A stretch of DNA of 13,562 nucleotides from Candidatus Sulfotelmatobacter sp. (GCA_030044775.1 JASICF010000588.1:1-13562); one strand, 5' to 3'; shown: positions 1-6,702, counted from the stretch's first letter. Numbers and translations: made by a program. The notes: generated by a model not told the origin, from the sequence alone.

Positions 1-272
1 GCGTTCAGTCCCTGGTAGATGAACATTCCGGCGAGCACCAGCAACAACAATCCAGAACCGGCACCCATCACCCAAACTGGAACTGTCAGCTTATTGACCT
101 TCAGCAGCAGTTCCGTTTGCTCCTGTTGCAGGTGAGAGTTGGCCTCGTCCAGGTAGAGTTGATCTTCTTCGTGCATGGTGAGGGTGCTGCGATAGATGAG
201 GAGAATGATCAACCCGACGGTGAAAATGCTCCAAATAACCGCGAGCCCGATCATTAAAGGAGTCCACGTCAT
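1..272 (-). CDS. Small two-helix membrane protein of unknown function (partial, 3' end off the left edge)
   Basis: About 90 residues are visible, beginning MTWTPLMIGLAVIW. I read this directly from the reverse strand because the frame runs off the window. The ATG at 272 is preceded by a GAGGCGAGG Shine-Dalgarno stretch (about 275-284), which supports this start. Residues 6-26 form a hydrophobic helix. They are followed by a charged, Gln/Glu-rich segment (about 32-57, with HEEDQLYLDEANSHLQQEQ) likely to be helical or coiled, then a second hydrophobic helix at about 63-86. The layout suggests an inner-membrane hairpin with a short soluble arm. I do not recognise the family and assign no function. 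The gene is divergent from the Fe-S carrier gene at 501, with about 230 bases between the starts. Confidence 0.7.
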   Translation of the reverse strand, partial: MTWTPLMIGLAVIWSIFTVGLIILLIYRSTLTMHEEDQLYLDEANSHLQQEQTELLLKVNKLTVPVWVMGAGSGLLLLVLAGMFIYQGLN

Positions 273-357
273 AGGTACCTCGCCTCTTTACTCCTGTGGA
301 TTCGGAATAGAGTCCAGTCCCGCTCCCGAGTCCTAAAGGACATACTTAATGGCACCC

Positions 358-363
358 ATTATA
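358..363 (-). promoter_or_regulatory. Candidate -10 element for the leftward membrane-protein gene
   Basis: The reverse strand reads TATAAT exactly at 363-358, about 86 bases upstream of the ATG at 272. There is no convincing -35 hexamer at 16-18 bases. That position falls inside the inverted repeat at 376-409, so an activator or repressor site there is possible. The support is one perfect hexamer only. Confidence 0.35.
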
Positions 364-375
364 GTCCGGCTGGCA

Positions 376-409
376 AGTCCCGCGTGCAGGAATCGCACGC
401 GAAGGGACT
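376..409. repeat. Inverted repeat (12-bp stem with one 3-base bulge) between divergent genes
   Basis: AGTCCC (376-381) plus GCGTGC (382-387) pair with GCACGC (395-400) plus GGGACT (404-409). The loop is seven bases (388-394) and there is a GAA bulge at 401-403. No T-run follows on either strand, so it does not look like an intrinsic terminator. It lies between the two divergent -10 elements and covers the expected -35 zone of the leftward promoter, which would suit an operator. It also contains the AGTCCCG heptamer seen in the pilM/pilN junction, so it could be a decayed copy of that element. Confidence 0.45.
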
Positions 410-472
410 GCGTCCAATGGGTGAGTGCGAAAAAGGGGGGTGCCAGGAGAGGTGCTCTCGCCCGCCCCGCTC

Positions 473-481
473 TGCTATAAT
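473..481 (+). promoter_or_regulatory. Extended -10 promoter for the Fe-S carrier gene
   Basis: TGC followed by a perfect TATAAT (476-481) is a consensus extended -10 element. The -35 position at 453-458 (TGCTCT) is poor, as is usual for extended -10 promoters. The predicted start of transcription, about 488, leaves a leader of only about 13 bases, which just holds the AAGGAG ribosome binding site at 489-494 before the ATG at 501. Confidence 0.6.
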
Positions 482-500
482 TTAAGCCAAGGAGATATGC

Positions 501-884
501 ATGGCTACGACGTCTGTCCCTGAAGTCAAAACGAATGCCAACGAAGTCAAAAAGGTGCCGCCAGTGGTGCTTTCACCGAACGCAATCGCGAAAGTGAAAG
601 AGATCATGGGACAGCAGAATCCGGTTCCTGCCGGCCTGCGCATTGGTGTGGTCGGAGGCGGATGCTCCGGCTTTTCATATTCCATGCAGTTCGAAAATGC
701 CGCTGGGATGATGGATAAGACTTTTGACATGGACGGGCTGAAGGTGTTCGTCGATGCCACATCGGTGATGTACCTGAACGGTTGCGTCGTGGATTACGTT
801 GAGACCCTGGAAGGCGCTGGCTTCAAGTTCGAGAATCCGAACGTGAAGAGCACCTGCGGCTGCGGTTCGTCGTTCAGCGTATAG
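501..884 (+). CDS. A-type iron-sulfur cluster carrier (IscA/ErpA/HesB family)
   Basis: A 127-residue cytoplasmic protein that would bind and hand on Fe-S clusters to apo-enzymes. The three ligand cysteines of the family are present: Cys55 in GGGCSGFSY, and Cys119 and Cys121 in the C-terminal TCGCGSSF signature. An extra cysteine, Cys95 (NGCVVDY), is not one of them. The N-terminal 20 residues (MATTSVPEVKTNANEVKKV) are a polar extension ahead of the usual LSPNAIAKVKEI start of the fold, making the protein slightly longer than the typical 105-120 residues. The ATG at 501 has AAGGAG six bases upstream. The gene appears monocistronic: it has its own extended -10 promoter and ends at the terminator at 924-952. 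No other isc/suf gene is visible, so IscA versus ErpA cannot be decided. Confidence 0.93.
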   Translation: MATTSVPEVKTNANEVKKVPPVVLSPNAIAKVKEIMGQQNPVPAGLRIGVVGGGCSGFSYSMQFENAAGMMDKTFDMDGLKVFVDATSVMYLNGCVVDYVETLEGAGFKFENPNVKSTCGCGSSFSV

Positions 885-923
885 ACGCGTAAGACACCGC
901 TTCGAAAACAGAAAAATTTCAAG

Positions 924-952
924 AAAAAAGACCTCGCGATGAGGCCTTTTTT
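924..952. terminator. Bidirectional intrinsic terminator between the Fe-S carrier gene and the pilus operon
   Basis: AAAAAAG (924-930) and CCTC (932-935) pair with GAGG (941-944) and CTTTTTT (946-952) across a five-base loop, with one A/C mismatch. Because the stem is flanked by A6 on one side and T6 on the other, it reads as a hairpin plus U-tract on both strands. It lies 40 bases after the plus-strand stop at 884 and 31 bases after the minus-strand stop at 983, so it closes both convergent transcripts. Confidence 0.9.
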
Positions 953-982
953 ATTTGCACGGCGAAGCGGGGAAATTCAAGG

Positions 983-2074
983 CTACTGCTGCTGAGGATT
1001 CGACGAGTTCGATCCGCCGTTGTTTGAGTTGTTGCCGCCGCCGGGCGGTTGCCCGAACGATGACCCGCCGAACGACGACCCGCCAAAGGAGGACTGTCCG
1101 AAACCAGAAGATTGTCCGAAGGAATTACCAAATGAACTGCCGCTTCCCGATTGCGAGCCGTTCTGCACCGGCTGTAACGATTGGCTTCCAAAGCCCTGAA
1201 GCGGCGATTGGTAAGGCGTGGTGATCAGTCCGCCGCGGTCCGCAGTGGGGTCATAAATGAATTGCCACTCGTTGTACTTGGTCTTGTGATTGTAGATGCG
1301 AATTGTCTTTTTCTTGCTGAGGCTGGCCACGCCGACAATCGGGCCGCTTGCGACCAGTTGCTGTTCGCCGGAACTCTCGTCTTTCTGACCGTTGGCCGAG
1401 GCGTCGTTACTCGAAGTCGATCCGGAAGAAGAGTCCGAGTTCTGCGAGCTGTTTTGCTGATTGGAATTTGATCCGAAGCTGCCGCTTGAAGTTCCTCCAA
1501 AGCTGGAGTTTCCCCCAAAGGAAGATGTCTGGGAGAACACGCCCGAACCGTTCACTCCATTATTTCCGAAACTTGAGCCGCTGTTTCCAAAGCTTGATCC
1601 ACCGAAACTGGAGCCGCCGAAACTCGATCCGTTGGAGCTGCCAAAAGATGAGCCGCCGGCAGGGCCGTTCATGGCTCCGGCCGGAGTGGCGCCGGGGATA
1701 GTTCCTCCTCCGAAGCTGCCGCCCAGCTGCAGTCCCGGCTCGCCGAAGTGGAGCAGCTTGAAATCCTTTCCGGTAAGCGGATCTTTGTAGTGTTTTCGCA
1801 GATAGCGCAAATTGTTGGTGTTGTCGAGATCGTTCAGGCTCGTAGGATATCGACCAAACTTTTTGTAATAAATTCTGATTGCGCGAGTGTATTGGACGCC
1901 GCGATGGATCATCTCTTGTTCCTGGTCGCGCTTCAGTTCGAAAATCATATCGGGCAATGCGGCGAGCGCAGCGATGGTCACGAGGCTTACGGCAAGGAGC
2001 ATGACCAGCATGACGTAGCCTTGCTCGCTCCGCCGGAGCTTGTGAGATCTGCGAGAAAAGGAACTGATCAACAT
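983..2074 (-). CDS. Pseudopilin-like protein with two Ser/Gly/Phe-rich low-complexity segments
   Basis: 363 residues, last gene of the pilus/secretion operon. The N-terminus is a prepilin leader: basic residues, then SEQG/YVMLVMLLAVSLV, with likely peptidase cleavage after Gly19 and a helix at about 20-40. The fifth mature residue is Val, not the usual Glu. Residues 45-110 (EMIHRGVQYTRAIRIYYKKF and onward) resemble the start of a GspG-type head. An inserted segment, about 119-230, is rich in Ser, Gly, Asn and Phe with repeated SSFG. An ordered block follows at about 240-290 (SLSKKKTIRIYNHKTKYNEW), and a second SSFG-rich tail ends the protein. No Shine-Dalgarno precedes the ATG at 2074. An in-frame stop about 50 bases upstream limits any extension to rare CTG starts. 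Role as a minor or tip pseudopilin is inference. Confidence 0.8.
   Translation of the reverse strand: MLISSFSRRSHKLRRSEQGYVMLVMLLAVSLVTIAALAALPDMIFELKRDQEQEMIHRGVQYTRAIRIYYKKFGRYPTSLNDLDNTNNLRYLRKHYKDPLTGKDFKLLHFGEPGLQLGGSFGGGTIPGATPAGAMNGPAGGSSFGSSNGSSFGGSSFGGSSFGNSGSSFGNNGVNGSGVFSQTSSFGGNSSFGGTSSGSFGSNSNQQNSSQNSDSSSGSTSSNDASANGQKDESSGEQQLVASGPIVGVASLSKKKTIRIYNHKTKYNEWQFIYDPTADRGGLITTPYQSPLQGFGSQSLQPVQNGSQSGSGSSFGNSFGQSSGFGQSSFGGSSFGGSSFGQPPGGGNNSNNGGSNSSNPQQQ
986..1177 (-). repeat. C-terminal SSFG-repeat coding segment of the pseudopilin
   Basis: About residues 300-363 of the pseudopilin consist almost wholly of Ser, Gly, Gln, Asn and Phe, with five SFG triplets and one GFG, ending in an Asn/Ser/Gln run. 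Short degenerate repeats of Gly and Ser codons around TTCGG are visible in the DNA. The segment is expected to be intrinsically disordered. Confidence 0.75.
1385..1720 (-). repeat. Internal SSFG-repeat coding segment of the pseudopilin
   Basis: About residues 119-230 contain nine SFG triplets, mostly as GSSFGG or GSSFGN. They grade into a Ser/Asn/Gln run before the ordered block at about 240. In the DNA around 1570-1640 a roughly 15-base degenerate unit encoding G-S-S-F-G is repeated, which fits growth by slippage. The segment interrupts what otherwise looks like one pseudopilin head domain. Confidence 0.75.
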
Positions 2075-2132
2075 TTGATTAGCCAGATGGTCATCGAAGA
2101 TGCAAAGTCGTACGAATCATCGCCAAAAAGAA

Positions 2133-2750
2133 CTATCCCTGAGTTAGGGGAATTGTCTGCGGCGAGCCGCTGCCCACCACATCCTGCATTTCCACCGAGT
2201 TGGGCGAAATACGCAAGACCTTGTAGCGCCGGTCGACGATCTCACCCTCGCCTGCAATGAAAACGTCGTCGCCCTTGGAGAGAAAAATTCGTTTTGGTTC
2301 GCCAGGATGGCTGGCAAATCCGAAGAATTTGAGCGGAATGGGCGGCGCCGGGGCAGGCGCTGGGGCTTGCCACGCCACATCCTTCGCGGGATCGGTGTGG
2401 CCGGTGCCGAGAGGCGTCGGAATCACGGTATCCGCCTCAGCCACGAATATATTTCTTCCCGAGCCTTGGTACTTGATTTGCTCGGTTGCTGCGAGCTGCT
2501 CCAAGTGCAGGGTCGGATCGAGATCTTGCGCGAGCCGTGGCTTTTTCGCTGAACTCGATGCGCCGCGCTGTGTCCCGCGAAGACCTTTCGCCGGGGAGGG
2601 TTCTGGAAGACTGGTGGAGTAAGCGGTTGTGGTCGAGGCGTTGGTCGAAAAAGAAGACATCGCTTCATGGGCGATAATGCCGATGAGCACAGTGCCCAGA
2701 ACCATTACAGCGATCAGCTGTTTCCGATTTTCAGTTCCCAGCTTCACCAC
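2133..2750 (-). CDS. PilP/GspC-like inner-membrane to secretin linker protein
   Basis: 205 residues. There is a short cytoplasmic N-terminus and one membrane helix at about 11-28 (LIAVMVLGTVLIGIIAHEA). A long Ser/Thr/Pro/Ala-rich periplasmic linker follows (about 30-140, including an APAPAPPIP run). A compact C-terminal beta domain, about 139-203, starts PLKFFGFASHPGEPKRIFLS and continues with a GD-x-V-x-x-x-GE pattern. That matches the HR/PilP fold used by GspC and PilP to touch the secretin N-domains. The start is GTG at 2750 (or the adjacent GTG at 2747), preceded by AAGGCGGGG. It overlaps the end of pilO by 20 bases, implying translational coupling. No secretin gene is in the window. Confidence 0.75.
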   Translation of the reverse strand: MVKLGTENRKQLIAVMVLGTVLIGIIAHEAMSSFSTNASTTTAYSTSLPEPSPAKGLRGTQRGASSSAKKPRLAQDLDPTLHLEQLAATEQIKYQGSGRNIFVAEADTVIPTPLGTGHTDPAKDVAWQAPAPAPAPPIPLKFFGFASHPGEPKRIFLSKGDDVFIAGEGEIVDRRYKVLRISPNSVEMQDVVGSGSPQTIPLTQG

Positions 2751-3285
2751 GCCCCGCCTTCAGATACGTCTCCATCTTCATCTGCAACTTGATTGGGCCT
2801 TTTTGCTCGCCGGCAAGCGCGATGCTGTCAATAATGAAAAACATATTGTCGCGCTCCAGCGCATTGATAAACTTTGCCAGGGAAACATAATTGCCGGAAA
2901 GTTCCGCTTCCATTTGCACCGGCGCTAAATGGCCGACTCCAGGCTCCAGCACCTTATAGCGTGCTCCCTCAATAGATACTCCATTCTCCGTGGCCGTCTT
3001 GCCGAGTTCAGTGACGATCTGAGAATCCTCCGAAGGGAACCGCTGTTTGTAGAATTCCGTGATCTGCTTGTCGGCAACGATCACTTTCTTATCTAGATTC
3101 TTAAGCGGCTCAACCTGGCGGGTCTTGATTTGTAGTTCGCTCCACAATCGACCCAGTTGTTCCCGGCGAGATTGGGTCGAGCCCACGAGCGGAGAAGCCA
3201 GGATGGCGACGGCGACGACGTCGATGCCCAGAAGCACCGCCAGCGCGGTTTTAATCTTCTTGCGGGTTTGGCGGAGATCGGGCAT
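2731..3285 (-). CDS. pilO: Type IV pilus inner-membrane assembly protein PilO
   Basis: 184 residues. It has a basic N-terminal cytoplasmic tail, one membrane helix at about 13-32 (ALAVLLGIDVVAVAILASPL), a predicted coiled coil at about 38-80 (REQLGRLWSELQIKTRQVEP), then a ferredoxin-like periplasmic domain to the end. That domain carries LSGNYVSLAKFINALERDNM, the recognisable PilO segment. PilO is known to pair with PilN and form the periplasmic frame below PilP and the secretin. The ATG overlaps the TGA of pilN by one base (TGATG) and the gene's end overlaps the next gene by 20 bases, so pilN, pilO and the PilP-like gene form a tightly coupled block. Confidence 0.88.
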   Translation of the reverse strand: MPDLRQTRKKIKTALAVLLGIDVVAVAILASPLVGSTQSRREQLGRLWSELQIKTRQVEPLKNLDKKVIVADKQITEFYKQRFPSEDSQIVTELGKTATENGVSIEGARYKVLEPGVGHLAPVQMEAELSGNYVSLAKFINALERDNMFFIIDSIALAGEQKGPIKLQMKMETYLKAGRGEAGN

Positions 3286-3914
3286 CAGGGACGGCTCCGT
3301 TTCGTAGCTCCTGCTGTCGCTGCGGGCAGAGGAGTAAGCGCCGCCTCCGTCTCGGGAACGTAGACTCCATTGATCAGAAATTCCACCTTGTCGCCGGTTC
3401 CTTCGGTGGCGGTGTGTTCCGTTTCAATGTACGTCTGGGAGAAGTGCTTCGATTCTTCCATGCGCTGCGCCAGTTCAATGGCTTTATCGCGCGAGTCGCC
3501 GCCCACGATCATCTTCAGCTGCAGCTCATTGTCGTCGTCGAGCTGCGGTTGAATGGAGACCAGATGAACCCGCGCAGGCATGACCTGTTCAAGATCTTCG
3601 AGAACATGGGTCCAGGAAAGCGATTTGCGCTCGATCAGTTCGTTAATGAATTGCGACTGGTCGCGCGTAGAACGATTCTCAGGCCGGTTGAGATACGCCT
3701 GAGCCTGCTCGCGAATCGCATCCCGTTGCGCGATCTGAACGCGGTAACTGGCAATCGTGGCATGATCGTACCGGGCAGCAAACCACCCGGTAATGGTGAT
3801 CGCGACGAGAGCCAGCGTCAAAATCGAGACGGCACCCAATGCAACGCCCCAGCGCAGCCAAAACCGCCGCGCATCTTCGTAGGGCTGGCTCGCGAGATTG
3901 ATATCTAAACGCAT
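3285..3914 (-). CDS. pilN: Type IV pilus assembly protein PilN
   Basis: 209 residues. The N-terminus MRLDINLASQPYEDARRF carries the INLxxxP-like tail that in the family docks into PilM. A membrane helix at about 22-46 follows, then a helical stretch (about 48-85) and a periplasmic alpha/beta domain with VMPARVHLVSIQPQLDDDNE, the typical PilN fold. The C-terminal 25 residues are Ala/Pro/Thr-rich and probably flexible. The ATG at 3914 has only a weak GGGA-type ribosome binding site, and it lies just seven bases from the end of the heptamer array at 3921-3998. Translation could therefore depend on the state of that hairpin (inference). It ends with a one-base overlap with pilO. Confidence 0.88.
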   Translation of the reverse strand: MRLDINLASQPYEDARRFWLRWGVALGAVSILTLALVAITITGWFAARYDHATIASYRVQIAQRDAIREQAQAYLNRPENRSTRDQSQFINELIERKSLSWTHVLEDLEQVMPARVHLVSIQPQLDDDNELQLKMIVGGDSRDKAIELAQRMEESKHFSQTYIETEHTATEGTGDKVEFLINGVYVPETEAALTPLPAATAGATKRSRP

Positions 3915-3920
3915 AAATGC

Positions 3921-3998
3921 AGTCCCGAGTCGTGAGTCCCGAGTCCCTAGTCGTTGACACCACTTTGCTAACGACTCCGGGACTCACGAATGGCGACT
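3921..3998 (-). repeat. Inverted heptamer array A (AGTCNNN units), pilM/pilN junction
   Basis: Five 7-base units run head to tail on the plus strand: AGTCCCG at 3921, AGTCGTG at 3928, AGTCCCG at 3935, AGTCCCT at 3942 and AGTCGTT at 3949. After a 14-base centre (3956-3969) the same unit family appears in the opposite orientation. AACGACT (3970-3976) pairs with the unit at 3949, and CGGGACTCACGA (3978-3989) pairs perfectly with 3930-3941. A diverged unit follows at 3992-3998. The outer right unit overlaps the TAG stop of pilM (3997-3999). In the mRNA this can fold as a long hairpin covering nearly the whole junction. Confidence 0.85.
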
Positions 3999-4893
3999 AT
4001 GAAATCAAAGATCCCACCACACCAGCCATTCTCCAACGCGGCACCGATCCCCCGGCGCTGACGCCCAGCTGGGAAGAGGTCACGAGCTCCTGAACCTCCG
4101 CACCGGTTTGCGAATGCAGTGCAGGCGCCGCGCCGGCGATATCTGAAATGCCTGCGACGTAAATCATCTCGATATTCAAATGGTACGTGTCCTGGAAAAA
4201 GACAACCGAGGGGTAAACCTCCTCGGCCAGCTGGTCGCCGGTCACGGTCACACCGCGCGTGTTTTCGAGTGTGCGAAAAAGTTCCAGGTGATCGTCATTG
4301 AGAATTGCGATACTCGTCGTTCGCGAATCGACCTTTACCACGAGCGTGGGACGGTGTCCTTCAGCCGCGCCCAAGGCCGCGAGCATGGAGGGCAAAACGA
4401 CTCCCGGGTTGAATCCGGCTTCGCGAAAGGCGATCTCGTAATCCTCCACCACACTGGATAAAGCGACCGCGGCCACTACACGAACCCCAGCGTTCGATTT
4501 CCGCGCGTGGTAGGAAACCCGGGCTTTCTCCACGTCGAAGGGCAGAGATTTCTTCATGCGGAAGCGAACCACGCTGGCGGCTTCCTCGGAATCGGACGGC
4601 AAAGTGTCGAATTCGAGCAGTACGACGCGAACCGCTGCGTCGGGTACGACGGCAATCACGTCGTGGGTTCGCCCCGCTACGCTGTGCAAGGTCGCCTGGA
4701 GGGCATCTTTTACGGCATCGCGCTGGCGCAGATTTACCTCAACCAAATCAGGAACCACGCTGCCCGGCGCAAGTTCGTGGGCGGCGCAAGCCTCGAGGCT
4801 CCGTCCGTCCGTGCCGAGGCGGCCGACGAGCACGCGATCGGCTGCAATCTCGCACGCCAGTTTCGGCTTGGCCGGGTTGCTAGAGGAACTCAT
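3997..4893 (-). CDS. pilM: Type IV pilus assembly protein PilM (actin-like)
   Basis: 298 residues, somewhat shorter than the roughly 350 of many PilM proteins. It is a cytoplasmic actin/FtsA-like fold. Visible landmarks are an N-terminal beta segment ACEIAADRVLVGRL (about 13-26), FDTLPSDSEEAASVVRFRMK (about 95-114), which corresponds to the PilM region ahead of the PilN-binding cleft, and TLVVKVDSRTTSIAILNDDH (about 183-202), the second phosphate-type loop of actin-like proteins. Directly upstream of the ATG at 4893 is AAAGGAGTGGG, the strongest ribosome binding site in the operon. The gene sits between two heptamer arrays (3921-3998 and 4957-5038). Expected role: recruits PilN and communicates with the PilB motor. 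Confidence 0.85.
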   Translation of the reverse strand: MSSSSNPAKPKLACEIAADRVLVGRLGTDGRSLEACAAHELAPGSVVPDLVEVNLRQRDAVKDALQATLHSVAGRTHDVIAVVPDAAVRVVLLEFDTLPSDSEEAASVVRFRMKKSLPFDVEKARVSYHARKSNAGVRVVAAVALSSVVEDYEIAFREAGFNPGVVLPSMLAALGAAEGHRPTLVVKVDSRTTSIAILNDDHLELFRTLENTRGVTVTGDQLAEEVYPSVVFFQDTYHLNIEMIYVAGISDIAGAAPALHSQTGAEVQELVTSSQLGVSAGGSVPRWRMAGVVGSLIS

Positions 4894-4956
4894 CCCACTC
4901 CTTTAAATGTGCAGCCGTTGCGCCCACCAGCTATGGCGAAACCCAATATCTTGTTT

Positions 4957-5038
4957 AGTGGTCAGTGATTGGTGATCAGTGAACACCGAAGACCGAAGTC
5001 ATTACTGGCCACTGGCAACTGTCCACCGAGAACTGTGT
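4957..5038 (-). repeat. Inverted heptamer array B (AGTGNNC-type units), pilB/pilM junction
   Basis: Units on the plus strand are AGTGGTC at 4957, AGTGATT at 4964, GGTGATC at 4971 and AGTGAAC at 4978, then two identical ACCGAAG units at 4985 and 4992. A five-base break, 4999-5003, follows. On the right, units of the same family occur in reverse orientation: ACTGGCC at 5004, ACTGGCA at 5011, ACTGTCC at 5018, ACCGAGA at 5025 and ACTGTGT at 5032. The last unit touches the TAA stop of pilB (5038-5040). The arms pair only partly, so a hairpin would be interrupted. The remainder of this junction, 4907-4956, shows nothing further. Confidence 0.8.
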
Positions 5039-6702
5039 TATCTCATCGCCTCGATAAAGGTGACCTTATTAATTTCCTTTAGCGTGGTCAGGCCGAGGCG
5101 AACTTTATCCAGCGCGGATTCCCGCAAAAAGCGCATGCCTTCTTCCCGGGCCGCGCGGCGAATTTCCGACGTCGGCTTCCTGCCCAAAATCATTTCGCGA
5201 ATGCGATCGCTCAAATCAAGCAATTCGTGAATCGCAGATCGTCCGCGGAAACCCGTCCCGGCGCATTCGATGCAACCCGGACCTTCATACAACGGGACCT
5301 TCGACCACTGGTCCGGATCGAGACCGCTGGCTTCGAGCACTTCCGGTGAGTAATGCACCTGCGTGCGGCAGGAGTCGCAGATCAAGCGCACGAGCCGCTG
5401 CGCCAGAATGCAATTCAGCGCAGAAACGAAGTTGTAAGGCTCGACGCCCATATTCAGGAATCGGCCGATCACGTCGACAACGTTATTCGCGTGAACGGTG
5501 GTGAAAACGAGGTGGCCGGTGAGCGCCGATTGAATGGCGATCTGCGCCGTCTCCTGATCGCGGATTTCGCCGACCATGATCTTGTCCGGATCGTGGCGCA
5601 GAATCGAACGCAAGCCGCGGGCGAAGGTGAGTCCCTTCTTTTCGTTGACCGGAATCTGGGTGATGCCGCGAAGCTGGTACTCAACCGGATCCTCGATGGT
5701 GATGATCTTGTCTTCGTCGGTTTTGATTTCGTTCACGGCGGCGTAAAGGGTCGTCGTCTTCCCGCTGCCCGTTGGTCCCGTTACCAGCACCATGCCGTAA
5801 GGCTCTTTGATGTAGCGGCGAAAGCGGCGCAGGTCGTCCGGATCGAAGCCCACCACGTCGAGTGTGAGCTTTTTAAACTTCTCGCTCATGGACTCTTTGT
5901 CGAGCACGCGGAGCACGGCGTCTTCGCCATGAATCGAGGGCATGATGGAAACGCGGAAGTCGATGGCGCGGCCGCTGTATTTGACGCGGAAGCGGCCGTC
6001 CTGCGGCACGCGCCGCTCGGAAATATCGAGCTCGCTCATGACCTTGATACGCGAAATCACGGTCGAGTGATGCTCTTTGCCGATGGGAGGCATGGCCTGC
6101 GTAAGCACGCCGTCGATGCGGAACTTGATGACAACCGAATCGTCACGGGTTTCGATGTGAATATCGGAGGCGCGCCGCTGCAACGCGGTAAAAATCGTCG
6201 TGTCGACCAAGCGGATAATCGGGCTGGTATCCCCGGCCGCGGTCAGCTTGTCAATGGTCAGCGTTTCTTCCGCGCCCGTATTCTCGTCCTCGCGAATAAT
6301 CTGAAAGCCTTCGCTGGCTTCCTCGAGAACGCGCTGCGACTGCTCGGTCTTCTTTAGAATGTCCGAAATCTGCTTTAGCGTGGCGACCTTGGTGAGAATC
6401 CGCTTCTGCAGAAGCAGGCTGATTTCATCGATCATCATCAGCTGGCTGGGATCGGCGATGGCAATCGCCAGCTTTCCGTCGGAGGTTTCCTCGAGCGGCA
6501 CGAAGTTGTAGCGGAACATCAACTCGGGAGAAAACTTCTTGAACAGCTCGTGGTGAAGCTGAAAGTCTGTGAGGTCCACGAACTCGCAGCGATAGCGGCG
6601 GGCTACATCCTGCGCGCGTTCCAGGTCCGTGACGGGATTTCCCGTCGTCATTACCTGCGCGCCGCTTTGTCCGTTCACGAAAAGTGATTTCTTTTCCGCC
6701 AT
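5038..6702 (-). CDS. pilB: GspE/PilB-family assembly ATPase
   Basis: 554 residues from the ATG at 6702 (MAEKKSLFVNG). It is the cytoplasmic hexameric motor that drives pilin or pseudopilin assembly. It has an N-terminal MshE/GspE-N domain (about 25-120) and the N2 region with RASDIHIETRDDSVVIKFR. Motor motifs are Walker A GPTGSGKTTT (about 309-318), Asp box TIEDPVEY (335-342), Walker B DKIMVGEIRD (373-382) and His box GHLVFTTVHAN (396-406). A zinc tetracysteine has CDSC at 442-445 and CIEC at 477-480. The frame stays open to TTG codons at 6708 and 6726. GGAG at 6717-6714 suits the TTG at 6708 best by spacing, so 554 or 556 residues are both possible. PilB versus GspE cannot be fixed by sequence alone, but linkage to pilMNO favours PilB. 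Confidence 0.93.
   Translation of the reverse strand: MAEKKSLFVNGQSGAQVMTTGNPVTDLERAQDVARRYRCEFVDLTDFQLHHELFKKFSPELMFRYNFVPLEETSDGKLAIAIADPSQLMMIDEISLLLQKRILTKVATLKQISDILKKTEQSQRVLEEASEGFQIIREDENTGAEETLTIDKLTAAGDTSPIIRLVDTTIFTALQRRASDIHIETRDDSVVIKFRIDGVLTQAMPPIGKEHHSTVISRIKVMSELDISERRVPQDGRFRVKYSGRAIDFRVSIMPSIHGEDAVLRVLDKESMSEKFKKLTLDVVGFDPDDLRRFRRYIKEPYGMVLVTGPTGSGKTTTLYAAVNEIKTDEDKIITIEDPVEYQLRGITQIPVNEKKGLTFARGLRSILRHDPDKIMVGEIRDQETAQIAIQSALTGHLVFTTVHANNVVDVIGRFLNMGVEPYNFVSALNCILAQRLVRLICDSCRTQVHYSPEVLEASGLDPDQWSKVPLYEGPGCIECAGTGFRGRSAIHELLDLSDRIREMILGRKPTSEIRRAAREEGMRFLRESALDKVRLGLTTLKEINKVTFIEAMR

Noticed and set aside
1461..1790. Proline/leucine-rich plus-strand frame with a PKLEPPKL-type repeat
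   Set aside because: It is the complement of the SSFG-repeat codons of the pseudopilin; the repeat in this frame is a by-product.
2087..2100. 14-base exact match to 12471-12484 (ATGGTCATCGAAGA)
   Set aside because: About one 14-base repeat pair is expected by chance in a window of this size, and the flanks do not match.
5353..6357. Long open frame on the plus strand opposite the assembly ATPase
   Set aside because: It is fully antisense to a clear GspE/PilB gene with all motor motifs. The translation has no recognisable domain and arises from the codon bias of the real gene.
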